From contig NZ_NRIR01000001.1 of the NCBI RefSeq assembly GCF_002282855.1, forward strand, positions 496,001-560,000: a stretch of 64,000 nucleotides of DNA. The letters are read 5' to 3'. Each line of letters opens with the position of its first letter. The stretch's first letter is position 1. Origin of the DNA: Paraferrimonas sedimenticola (lineage in GTDB: Bacteria; Pseudomonadota; Gammaproteobacteria; Enterobacterales; Shewanellaceae). Below the pieces are notes generated by a model that was not told the DNA's origin, made no database searches, and saw nothing but the letters and a program-made list of their open reading frames with translations. Shown here piece by piece: positions 1 to 7,764 of the stretch. Made by a program: the position numbers and the translations under genes.

Positions 1-832
1 AGCTGTCCTTGCCCACCAGATACGCCGCGGTTTGCTGATCAAGTCGACTGGCGTTGAAGCTTGTAGTGACTCGAGCCGCGCCTGCCGCATAGCGATGCTT
101 AACCAACAACTTTTGCTGATTGTAGCCCGAGCTGTCGCGATACCCACCGTCGTGGCTGTGACTGAGCGCCGCGATGAACTCGTTATCGCCCGATTGAGTG
201 TCCAACAAGCCTTTGAACTGATAATAATTGTTGTCGCTAATACTTAGTGCCGCCTGATTGCCTACCAGACCAAACTCAGGGGTCAGCACGTTAATCACAC
301 CGGTTAGCGCGTTAGAGCCGTAAATGGTACTCCAAGGTCCTGATAGCACCTCGAGGCTGGCGCCCAACTCCGTCGGCGCTTCAAACAATTCGTTGATATT
401 ACAAAAGCCTGCGGCGCGCAGTGGAATGCCATCAATGGTACTTAGAATAGAGCCACAAGCACCAGCACCGGTTTGCACTGGGCTTCGCAACCCCGGCAAA
501 TACTCGACGCCATCGCCTCGTGAAAATGTTACTCCTGGCACCTGCACCAAAGCCTGTTGAATGTGCTGAGCGTTCACTGCCGCCAGTGCTTCGCTGCTGA
601 GCTGAGTAGCACTGCCCACCACTTCGTTTAGGGGCGTGATATGGCGAGAAGCGGACACCAAAATCACCTCGTCGACTTCCACCGCTTGATTCGCTGCTGC
701 AGTTTCATCGACCACCGCGGTTTCATCAGCCACCGCGCTTCCAGCAGCGACCACCGAGCCCGCAGCAACAGCAGCCAGAAAAGCAAAAGACAAAGCAAAA
801 GACAAAGCACCAAGAGAATAGTAAGAATGCAT
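1..832 (-). CDS. TonB-dependent receptor, N-terminal part (gene runs off the window)
   Basis: This is the first 277 codons of an outer-membrane TonB-dependent receptor, read leftwards off the window edge. The ATG is at 832-830; an in-frame TAA lies three codons upstream, so no earlier start is possible. A hydrophobic, Ala-rich signal peptide is followed by a short Val/Asp-rich region with a TonB-box-like stretch (DEVILVSASR). The plug domain follows, with typical motifs such as QALVQVPGV, LEVLSGPWSTIYGSNALTG and VINVLTP. A CGS...C pair in the plug (GAGACGSIL, GFCNINELFE) resembles vitamin B12/haem-type or catecholate receptors with a plug disulfide. The substrate cannot be called without the barrel. 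It is divergent from the M14 peptidase gene. Confidence 0.85.
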   Translation of the reverse strand, partial: MHSYYSLGALSFALSFAFLAAVAAGSVVAAGSAVADETAVVDETAAANQAVEVDEVILVSASRHITPLNEVVGSATQLSSEALAAVNAQHIQQALVQVPGVTFSRGDGVEYLPGLRSPVQTGAGACGSILSTIDGIPLRAAGFCNINELFEAPTELGASLEVLSGPWSTIYGSNALTGVINVLTPEFGLVGNQAALSISDNNYYQFKGLLDTQSGDNEFIAALSHSHDGGYRDSSGYNQQKLLVKHRYAAGAARVTTSFNASRLDQQTAAYLVGKDS

Positions 833-942
833 AGCAGGTTATTATTTTGTTTTTAATCGCAACCATTGTGTCACACCTTTACGCCCCGATCTGCCCCCAA
901 AGATCACCTCAGCCTGTGGATAAAACCACCGCTTTTAGGGGG

Positions 943-957
943 AGGGGACAGTCCCCT
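943..957. repeat. REP-like palindrome, copy 1 (AGGGGACAGTCCCCT)
   Basis: A 15-bp near-perfect palindrome. It is the opposite-strand version of the copy at 1004-1018, so the two form an inverted pair around about 46 bp. GGGGACTGTCCCC cores of this kind are common dispersed repeats in gammaproteobacteria, sometimes linked to REP-associated tyrosine transposases; that link is general knowledge and no transposase is present here. Confidence 0.7.
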
Positions 958-1003
958 GTGTGTAACCCGCGTCCGAAATCGCCAAATTGCTCAAGTTATC
1001 AAC

Positions 1004-1018
1004 AGGGGACTGTCCCCT
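1004..1018. repeat. REP-like palindrome, copy 2 (AGGGGACTGTCCCCT)
   Basis: Same 15-bp element as at 943-957 but in the other orientation. The preceding bases give TTATCAACA, one mismatch from a DnaA box. Confidence 0.7.
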
Positions 1019-1177
1019 AATCCAGCGCCAATTTCCATGTGACCAAGTTGTGACACATTCATTTACAAAGCATATTCAATCAAGCGGTGACATAGCGCCC
1101 AGTTCAGATTGCTATTGCTCAAGGCTTCCGATTAAATAATGAACAAACAAAAAAAGGTGTAAAAATAGGACGTTAAT

Positions 1178-4072
1178 ATGCCCCTCTCACTGCCTCTTGG
1201 TGCGCTTAAACGCACTAGCGCACTTGCGCTAGCGTTGGCTTTAAGCCACACCACAGCCTCAGCCTCTGCGCTGGATTCGCTACAAACCCCATCGCCCTAC
1301 CCGCTGATGGAATACTCTCAGCCATTGCTGACCGGTGATTACTCCAATGCCATTACTCACCCAGACAAGGTGCTGGGCTTTGAAGTGGGTTCGCGTGTGG
1401 TTCACCCAGATCAGGTCACCGAGCTTTTGAAGATTTGGGCACAGGAGAGCGACCGCATTCAACTGGTTGAGTACGCCCGTACTCACGAAGGCCGTCCGCT
1501 GCACGTGGCCTACATCTCCAATTCCAATCACTTGAGCAAGCTGGACGAGTACAAAGCCGACATCGCCAAGCTGGCCATGCCAAAGGGCGTGAACTCAAGC
1601 GAAATAGAGTCAATCATCAACAAGCTGCCCGCTACCGCTTGGATGGCCTACACGATTCACGGCAACGAAACCTCAGGTGTGGACTCTGCGGTTGCCGCCT
1701 TGTATCACCTACTGGCCGACCAGTCTGCCGAGACTCAGGCGCTACTGGACAACATGGTAGTGATGATTGACCCGCTAATGAATCCAGACGGTTTGGCGCG
1801 CTTTAACCGCAGCCTGCAAAGATACCGTGGCGCATCACCAAACGTTGATGACCAATCACTGCTCCACCGCGGCGACTGGCCAGCCGGTCGTACCAACCAC
1901 TACTACTTTGACCTTAACCGCGACTTTTTCTACCTGACCCAGCCAGAAACTCGCGGCCGTGTGGCTTTGATTAACCAGTGGTATCCACAGCTGATGATCG
2001 ACGCGCACGAGCAAGGCAGCCAAGACACCTACCTAATGGGCCCACCGCGGGATCCGCTCAACTTCAACATCGCACCAAGCGTGCAAAAGTGGGGTAAGGT
2101 GTTCTCCCTCGACCAAGGTGCCGCCTACGACAAACGTCAGTGGCGCTACTACACCGGCGAGTGGTTTGAGAACTGGTACCCAGGCTACTCAAACTACGCT
2201 CAATACCGCGGTTCCGTGCACATTCTTTACGAGCAAGCGCGCATTGCCGAAGACGGTGTGGCTCGTACCGACGGCACCATTCGCAGCTACAAGGAGTCGG
2301 TGCATCACCAATACGTGAGTACCTTTGCCAACCTCGAAACCTTGGCCAAGCACTCCAAAGAGATGTACCGCGACTTTGTTAAAGACCGCCAAAGCCTAAT
2401 GGGCAGCAGCTCGCCTATCGAAGAGAAGACCTTTGCCATTTTGCCGCAAGGCAACATTACCCTCGAGAACCAATTCCTCCAAAAGCTGCAGGCGCAAGGC
2501 ATTCAGGTTTACCGCATGGACGAGAGCAAACGAGTGCGCGCTATGAAGGACCAAACCGGCCAAATGCGCTCGGGCATCGAGCTGCCTAAAGGCACCTTAT
2601 TGGTACCAACTCGCCAGCCGGAAGCCCGTCTGATCTCTGCCATTTTGGAGTTTGACGCCGAGGTTAAAGAGCAGGTGCTCATTGAAGAGCGCAAGCGCGT
2701 GCTCAAGGGCCAAAACTCGTTAATGTACGACACGACCGCATGGAACATGACCATGATGTATGGCATGCCAGCCTATGAAATTCCAAAGATAACCATGGAC
2801 GATTATCCGCTGGCCGAGCTAACCACCGCCGAGATTGACGTGGCCGATGGCATTGCTTGGGTCGTTGATGGCAAGAGCGATGGCGCGTTGGCATTTGCCG
2901 CCAAGCTGATGGAGCGTGGTCTGGAAGTTCGTGCTTCCAACATCACCTCAAAGTTCAACGGCATCGATTTAGCCCCGGGCTCTGTGATGGTCACTGGTGT
3001 GGATAACCCAGGCCGCGACGTGCAAGCGCTAATCAAAGCCGCCGCCACCGAAGCCAATGTCAACGTTAGCCCAATTAGCAGCGGTTACGGCGAAGGCGAT
3101 TTGCCTGAGTGGGGTGGTAGCCACTTCCCGCTACTTGAGCGTCCTCGTATCGCTATTTTGTCAGGCCCTGGCACGAGCGCCTATGACGTGGGTGCGACCT
3201 GGTTTGCGATTGACTCAGCGCTGGGCATTCGCCACTCCAAGCTGGACTTGAGCAGCATCAACCGCGCCGATTTGCGCCGCTACAACACCATAGTGGTTCC
3301 TACCGCGTGGGGTAAGGTGTTGAGCAAAGACCAGCTATCGGTACTTGAGGGCTGGGTAAAGGCAGGCGGCACTTTGATCACTCAAGGCCGTGCTAGCCAA
3401 GCGCTAGCCGGTGCCGAGTGGACCGACGCCACGACTCTAGACAAGGTATTTGAAAAGCCTGAAAAATACGACACCGCGGTGTATCGCGAGTGGTTAGCAC
3501 AATACACCAAGCCTAACTTGGAGGCTGTGTTGTCCTACGCCATTGAGCCGACGCCGCTTTGGGATCGCGAAGTGAAGTACGCCGACAAAGACGCCCTTAA
3601 GCACAAAGACTCGATTCAGTCGCGCTTTATGCCAAGCGGTGCCTTTGTGAACGGTCGTATCGACCCAGATCACTGGTTGGGCTTTGGTCTGCCGAGCACT
3701 GTACCTTTGCTCATCAAAAAGCAGCCTGTACTAACCGCCAGCGCTAAGGCCGACAACGTCGCGCGGATCGGTGTGATGGAAGCCAAGGATCCGGCCAAAG
3801 CGATTGCCGGTGAGTGGGAGGTCAAAGGCTGGACTTCGGTACCGAAGGACGCCAAGACGCTGGTTCGCGCCTCAGGTCTGTTGTGGCCAGAAGCTCGTGA
3901 GCGCCTGCTGAATTCTAGCTACTTGATTCGCGAGCAAGTGGGCAAAGGCCAGGTAATTCTGTTCTCTGGTGAGCCGAACTTCCGCGGTGCCACCTTGGGC
4001 ACACGCCGTATGTTCTTAAACGCTTTGGTATACGGACCAGGCATGGGCACTCGACTGACTGTGCCGCTATAA
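1178..4072 (+). CDS. Secreted M14-family zinc carboxypeptidase
   Basis: A 964-residue exported metallopeptidase of the M14 (carboxypeptidase A-like) superfamily, expected to trim C-terminal residues from peptides in the periplasm or outside the cell. A signal peptide covers about residues 1-30. The zinc site is visible as H161-x2-E164 (IHGNETSG) and H277 (IDAHEQG), with the conserved NPDG (202-205) and DLNRDF (245-250) motifs; E352 in HILYEQA is the likely catalytic glutamate. About 600 further residues, including a DJ-1/ThuA-like segment around 680-760, make it much longer than classical M14 enzymes, like the large M14 family proteins of marine bacteria. AGGA precedes the ATG. It is followed by a strong terminator and is probably monocistronic. 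Confidence 0.88.
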   Translation: MPLSLPLGALKRTSALALALALSHTTASASALDSLQTPSPYPLMEYSQPLLTGDYSNAITHPDKVLGFEVGSRVVHPDQVTELLKIWAQESDRIQLVEYARTHEGRPLHVAYISNSNHLSKLDEYKADIAKLAMPKGVNSSEIESIINKLPATAWMAYTIHGNETSGVDSAVAALYHLLADQSAETQALLDNMVVMIDPLMNPDGLARFNRSLQRYRGASPNVDDQSLLHRGDWPAGRTNHYYFDLNRDFFYLTQPETRGRVALINQWYPQLMIDAHEQGSQDTYLMGPPRDPLNFNIAPSVQKWGKVFSLDQGAAYDKRQWRYYTGEWFENWYPGYSNYAQYRGSVHILYEQARIAEDGVARTDGTIRSYKESVHHQYVSTFANLETLAKHSKEMYRDFVKDRQSLMGSSSPIEEKTFAILPQGNITLENQFLQKLQAQGIQVYRMDESKRVRAMKDQTGQMRSGIELPKGTLLVPTRQPEARLISAILEFDAEVKEQVLIEERKRVLKGQNSLMYDTTAWNMTMMYGMPAYEIPKITMDDYPLAELTTAEIDVADGIAWVVDGKSDGALAFAAKLMERGLEVRASNITSKFNGIDLAPGSVMVTGVDNPGRDVQALIKAAATEANVNVSPISSGYGEGDLPEWGGSHFPLLERPRIAILSGPGTSAYDVGATWFAIDSALGIRHSKLDLSSINRADLRRYNTIVVPTAWGKVLSKDQLSVLEGWVKAGGTLITQGRASQALAGAEWTDATTLDKVFEKPEKYDTAVYREWLAQYTKPNLEAVLSYAIEPTPLWDREVKYADKDALKHKDSIQSRFMPSGAFVNGRIDPDHWLGFGLPSTVPLLIKKQPVLTASAKADNVARIGVMEAKDPAKAIAGEWEVKGWTSVPKDAKTLVRASGLLWPEARERLLNSSYLIREQVGKGQVILFSGEPNFRGATLGTRRMFLNALVYGPGMGTRLTVPL

Positions 4073-4090
4073 CCGCGTGCAAGTTAGAAA

Positions 4091-4123
4091 AAAAGCGGCT
4101 ACCTTTTTGGTAGCCGCTTTTTC
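4091..4123 (+). terminator. Rho-independent terminator after the M14 peptidase
   Basis: The stem AAAAGCGGCTACC/GGTAGCCGCTTTT with a T5 loop is followed by T residues, 18 bp after the stop codon. The A-run on its left could also let it work on the opposite strand. Confidence 0.85.
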
Positions 4124-4137
4124 ATGGAGGAAACAGG

Positions 4138-4347
4138 GTGAGCTTTCTTAGTGACCATTACTTTACCGATTGGGTGTTCATCGCCATCATAATCACGTTC
4201 ATCTTTCAGAAACGAAAATACAAAACCATTAAACCCACGCCTTGGCTGGTAACACTGTTTGTTGTCTACGCAGTGCTAATGGTCGATAAACACGATTTGC
4301 TTGGCCACAACTTACTCGAAAGGATAGCCGCGCCTTTCAGCAGCTAG
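4138..4347 (+). CDS. Small hypothetical membrane protein (69 aa)
   Basis: A short frame starting with GTG, preceded at good spacing by GGAGG (4127-4131). The protein has two hydrophobic segments (about residues 10-24 and 37-50) separated by a basic loop, giving a likely two-pass inner-membrane peptide. I do not recognise a family. It sits just after a terminator and is convergent with dbpA. The good ribosome-binding site and membrane-like composition support it, but it could be spurious. Confidence 0.5.
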   Translation: MSFLSDHYFTDWVFIAIIITFIFQKRKYKTIKPTPWLVTLFVVYAVLMVDKHDLLGHNLLERIAAPFSS

Positions 4348-4374
4348 CCTCGCAGTCACAGCGACTTTTACTAA

Positions 4375-5796
4375 TCAGCCACGCAAGCGGCGCGCCTTAA
4401 AGCTGCGGCCTTTCATTTTCTGAGTGGTGATGGCGTTAAACGCGATTTTGGCTTTGGAGCGCTTCACCGCCACATATGCCATGTAATCCATTACCTGAAT
4501 TTTGCCCACATCAGAGCCGGCCAACTGCTGATTGCGAGTCAAGGCGCCAAGAATATCGCCCGGGCGCAGCTTTTGCTTTTTACCCGCATCAATTTGCAAA
4601 CATACCCACTGAGTCTGACGCGGTGTGGCGTGCAGCGATGCTTCACTTGGCAAAGGCTGGGTTTCGATTTGAATATCCAGGTAGTCTTCGATGGCGATAA
4701 TCTTGTTGGCTTCATGCTCGGCCACCAAAGATACCGCAAGACCATTGGCACCGGCGCGGCCAGTACGGCCAATGCGATGCACGTGCACTTCTGGGTCGCG
4801 AGAAACGTGGTAGTTCACCACCAGCTCAATCTGGTCGATATCCAAACCTCGGGCTGCGACATCGGTGGCCACCAGAATTTGAATGCTCTTGTTGGCAAAG
4901 CGCGCCAGCGTTTGGTCGCGCTGACGTTGCTCAAGATCGCCATGCAACGCCAAACAGCTAAACCCCAAGGCTTGTAGGTCGTCGGCTAGTTGCTGAGTCT
5001 CTACCTTGGTGGTGCAAAACACGACTGCTGATTCGGCATCGTGAGTCAGCAACACGCGTTGCAGCGCCTGAGGACGTTCCGCTTTGTCACGCAGCTGATA
5101 AAACACCTGCTGAATACTGCTACTGTCGTGAGTCGATGGCGCTTTCACCGTCTCAGGTTCAAACATGATCTTTTTGGCGATCTTGGTAATTTCCGCCGGA
5201 AAAGTCGCGCTAAACAACAGGTTTTGGCGGCGCGGGCTGCAGTGGCTAAAAATGGTATCCAAGGCATCTTGAAAGCCCATTTCTAGCATGCGATCCGCTT
5301 CATCCAACACCAGAGTATTTACTTGGCGTAAATCCAAAGTGCCTTTGCCCAAGTGATCTTCAATGCGCCCAGGCGTGCCAACAATGATATGCGCACCGTG
5401 CTCTAATGAGGCTCGCTGCGGGCCAAACGGCACACCGCCGCACAAGGTCAGCACTTTAACGTTGGGAATCGCTCGCGCCAGTGCGCGCAGCTGCTTGGCC
5501 ACCTGATCGGCCAATTCGCGAGTTGGACACAACACCAAAGACTGAATCCGGTAGCGCTTAGCATCTAGGTTTTGCAACAAGCCCAAACCAAAGGCTGCGG
5601 TTTTACCCGAGCCGGTTTTACCCTGTGCAATAACGTCTTTGCCTTTAAGGATCGGCGGCAAACTCAAGCCCTGAATCGGCGTCATTTGCTGGTAACCAAG
5701 AGAATCGAGATTGCTAAGAAGTGCAGGCTTTAGCGCCAGCTCAGAGAAAGATGTTAACGACACGCCGGCCACCGAAGTTGGAAAATGAGCGCGCAT
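4375..5796 (-). CDS. dbpA: ATP-dependent RNA helicase DbpA
   Basis: A 473-residue DEAD-box helicase that remodels 23S rRNA during large-subunit assembly. All DEAD-box motifs are visible: Q motif (MTPIQ), motif I (GKTGSGKTA), Ia (PTRELA), II (VLDEADRM), III (SATFP), V (VATDVAARGLD) and VI (HRIGRTGRAG). The C-terminal part (KLRPGDILGALTRN...GKIQVMD) is the RNA-recognition domain specific to DbpA that binds hairpin 92 of 23S rRNA. This separates it from SrmB, RhlB or CsdA. The length is slightly above the 457 residues of E. coli, from about 15 extra N-terminal residues. No clear ribosome-binding site lies in front of the ATG, so the exact start is less certain. Confidence 0.93.
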   Translation of the reverse strand: MRAHFPTSVAGVSLTSFSELALKPALLSNLDSLGYQQMTPIQGLSLPPILKGKDVIAQGKTGSGKTAAFGLGLLQNLDAKRYRIQSLVLCPTRELADQVAKQLRALARAIPNVKVLTLCGGVPFGPQRASLEHGAHIIVGTPGRIEDHLGKGTLDLRQVNTLVLDEADRMLEMGFQDALDTIFSHCSPRRQNLLFSATFPAEITKIAKKIMFEPETVKAPSTHDSSSIQQVFYQLRDKAERPQALQRVLLTHDAESAVVFCTTKVETQQLADDLQALGFSCLALHGDLEQRQRDQTLARFANKSIQILVATDVAARGLDIDQIELVVNYHVSRDPEVHVHRIGRTGRAGANGLAVSLVAEHEANKIIAIEDYLDIQIETQPLPSEASLHATPRQTQWVCLQIDAGKKQKLRPGDILGALTRNQQLAGSDVGKIQVMDYMAYVAVKRSKAKIAFNAITTQKMKGRSFKARRLRG

Positions 5797-5877
5797 AGTA
5801 ACAGAAACGTTAGCGAATAAGGTGCTTTGCGAGTTGAAATAGGTGTGTAGGATAGTGCTTTAGCGTAAGCACAGGTC

Positions 5878-5911
5878 AGGCGGGACGTCGCTAAACAAGC
5901 GCGCCCCGCCT
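5878..5911. repeat. Hairpin repeat AGGCGGG...CCCGCCT
   Basis: A 7-bp outer inverted repeat, with an inner CGCT/AGCG pairing, lies between the sugar dehydrogenase and dbpA genes. It has no T-run on either strand, so it looks like a REP-type or RNA-stabilising hairpin rather than a terminator. Confidence 0.45.
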
Positions 5912-5921
5912 ACCAACAAAG

Positions 5922-7067
5922 CTATTGCGCCGTCACCAAGCGTAACTCTGCCCCACCGGCATCACCCAACACCGCCAGGTTGCCATTGCGAGTAATCACC
6001 ACATCGCGCAGGCGCCCAGCAAGCTCAGGGAACACATGGGTTTGAGTGAACTTGCCATCAGCCAAACTGACAGCATACAGCTTGCGATCCACCAGGGTGC
6101 TAATCAACACGTGCCCTTGCAGGGATGCAAACGCCGACGCCTTTGAACCGTAATAAACCATACCCGATGGCGCGATAGACGGGGTCCAATTCACAAAGGG
6201 TTGCTCCATGCCCTCATACTCGGTGAAAGGTGAGATACGAGCGCCGGAGTAATCGCGTCCATACGTCGCCACAGGCCAACCGTAGTTTTTGCCCGCCACT
6301 AAAAAATTCAGCTCATCACCACCTTTAGGACCGTGTTCGTGACTGACAATTCGCTGCGCATCATAATCGTAAACCAAGCCCTGCGGGTTGCGATGCCCTA
6401 TCGAGTACACGGCATGCGCCGAAGAGTCTTGATGCGTGCTATATGGGTTATCGCTAGGAATGCTACCATCCAAATTTACTCGCAAAATCTTGCCCAGCTG
6501 ATTGGTGACTACTTGCGCCTGCTCGCGATAATCAAAACCATCACCGCTGGAAAACAAAATGCTATTGTCCGGCAATATCAGCACCCGACCAGCGTAGTGC
6601 TGAGGTGTGTCCTTATCTGTAGCGACCTGATACACAATCTCGGGCTTAGAGAATCCCTCACCGTCAAACACCGCCTTGGCAATCACCAAGCGGTTGGCCT
6701 TTAAACCACCCTGCGCGTAGCTAAACAATACTTCTTTGGACTGCTCAAAGTCTGGCGACAACACCACATCAAGCAAGCCGCCCTGCCCGGCGACGTACAA
6801 GCCATCAAGACCTAAATTGATGCGCCATTGCTGGCCGTCTTTAGCCACCACCACATGGCCATCGCGCTCTGTGATTAGCCAAGTACCGTCGGGCAACTCC
6901 GCCATGCTCCAAGGTGAATTCAAACCAGAAGCGATAGTCCGCACCTGATAGTCTTCGCTAGGCAAATTCTCCTTGGCCGCAACCGAACTCATGCCAAACA
7001 GGGAGATAAGCATCAACCAGATCAATTGTTTAGCTGCGATTGCTCTGCTAGGTTGAGAAAAAGCCAT
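5922..7067 (-). CDS. Periplasmic PQQ-dependent sugar dehydrogenase (YliI/soluble GDH type)
   Basis: A secreted six-bladed beta-propeller of the soluble glucose/aldose sugar dehydrogenase family (PF07995), which oxidises sugars with PQQ as cofactor. Family signatures include LNSPWSMAELPDG at the N-terminus, HYAGRVLILPD with the catalytic-type histidine, SIGHRNPQGLVYD, EHGPKGGDELN and KNYGWPVATYG. I chose the ATG at 7067. It gives a standard signal peptide ending near SSVAAK and avoids a 31-bp overlap with the divergent gene at 7088; a start at 7118 is also open but has no better ribosome-binding site. PQQ biosynthesis genes are not in the window, so the enzyme may depend on imported PQQ. The substrate is uncertain. 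Confidence 0.85.
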   Translation of the reverse strand: MAFSQPSRAIAAKQLIWLMLISLFGMSSVAAKENLPSEDYQVRTIASGLNSPWSMAELPDGTWLITERDGHVVVAKDGQQWRINLGLDGLYVAGQGGLLDVVLSPDFEQSKEVLFSYAQGGLKANRLVIAKAVFDGEGFSKPEIVYQVATDKDTPQHYAGRVLILPDNSILFSSGDGFDYREQAQVVTNQLGKILRVNLDGSIPSDNPYSTHQDSSAHAVYSIGHRNPQGLVYDYDAQRIVSHEHGPKGGDELNFLVAGKNYGWPVATYGRDYSGARISPFTEYEGMEQPFVNWTPSIAPSGMVYYGSKASAFASLQGHVLISTLVDRKLYAVSLADGKFTQTHVFPELAGRLRDVVITRNGNLAVLGDAGGAELRLVTAQ

Positions 7068-7087
7068 TTGTTTGAGCCCGTATAACC

Positions 7088-7531
7088 ATGCATTTTTTGA
7101 CACGCTTGTTGCCCTCATTCTTAATTTCGTGGTTGCTAAGCTTCACATTAGCCAGCTTGTTTCATAGTCAATACGTTGTCAATCAACTAGTTAGCACAGG
7201 TGCTAAGGTCAGTTTTGGCGAGCGAATTGGCCTGACGCTAGACGATTGGCTCGGACTACTACCTGCATACGGTGCGATCATCGCAATTGGCTTAGTTATC
7301 GCTTTTTTAATTGCAGGATGGCTCTCCAAGCGACTGAGTCAACACCGTACCGCGCTATACACTTTGGCCGGTTTAGTCGCATTCACGACCTTCTTGCTGG
7401 CGATGGAGATCGCCTTGAACATCAGCGTAGTTGCCGGCGCAAGGGGTTGGGGTTTCTACGCTCAGTTGCTGGCGGGCGCTGCGGGTGGCTATGCGTTTGC
7501 TCGACTGACACAAAACCATGAAAAGAGATAA
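7088..7531 (+). CDS. Hypothetical integral membrane protein (147 aa)
   Basis: The protein has about four hydrophobic helices: residues 5-25, 58-80, 90-112 and 120-140. The first helix is followed by a short periplasmic-type loop, and the C-terminus is hydrophilic. I do not recognise a named family. It is transcribed divergently from the sugar dehydrogenase; the two start codons are only about 20 bp apart, so each promoter must overlap the other gene's 5' end. No strong Shine-Dalgarno is visible. Consistent membrane topology and coding-like composition support it. Confidence 0.7.
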   Translation: MHFLTRLLPSFLISWLLSFTLASLFHSQYVVNQLVSTGAKVSFGERIGLTLDDWLGLLPAYGAIIAIGLVIAFLIAGWLSKRLSQHRTALYTLAGLVAFTTFLLAMEIALNISVVAGARGWGFYAQLLAGAAGGYAFARLTQNHEKR

Positions 7532-7764
7532 ACGCGCGAATGAAGACACCCAAAGAACCGGCCAACAAACCCTTAACTCTGGTTGCAAAATCATCACAAT
7601 TCGCATTCTAAAATGAGACTACGCTCAAGGTAACACCCTCATTTATATCGACATTTGATTACTAACCGCCCCTTTTAGACACGGTCACAAACTTCACTTA
7701 GGTATCACAGCTAACTGCTTGTATGGTTAGCCTAGCCATTAGTCCAAAGACCGAAGGGAAGCCG

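Larger units (their letters stand above)
833..1177. other. Noncoding divergent intergenic region with repeats
   Basis: No credible gene is seen. The region holds the promoters of two divergent genes, a perfect DnaA-box sequence (TGTGGATAA, 915-923) and two near-palindromic AGGGGACWGTCCCCT repeats listed separately. The part next to the M14 peptidase start is AT-rich. Confidence 0.6.

Noticed and set aside
32-856. Three short plus-strand open frames at the left end
   Set aside because: They are the reverse side of the TonB-dependent receptor on the minus strand, whose translation has clear plug-domain motifs.
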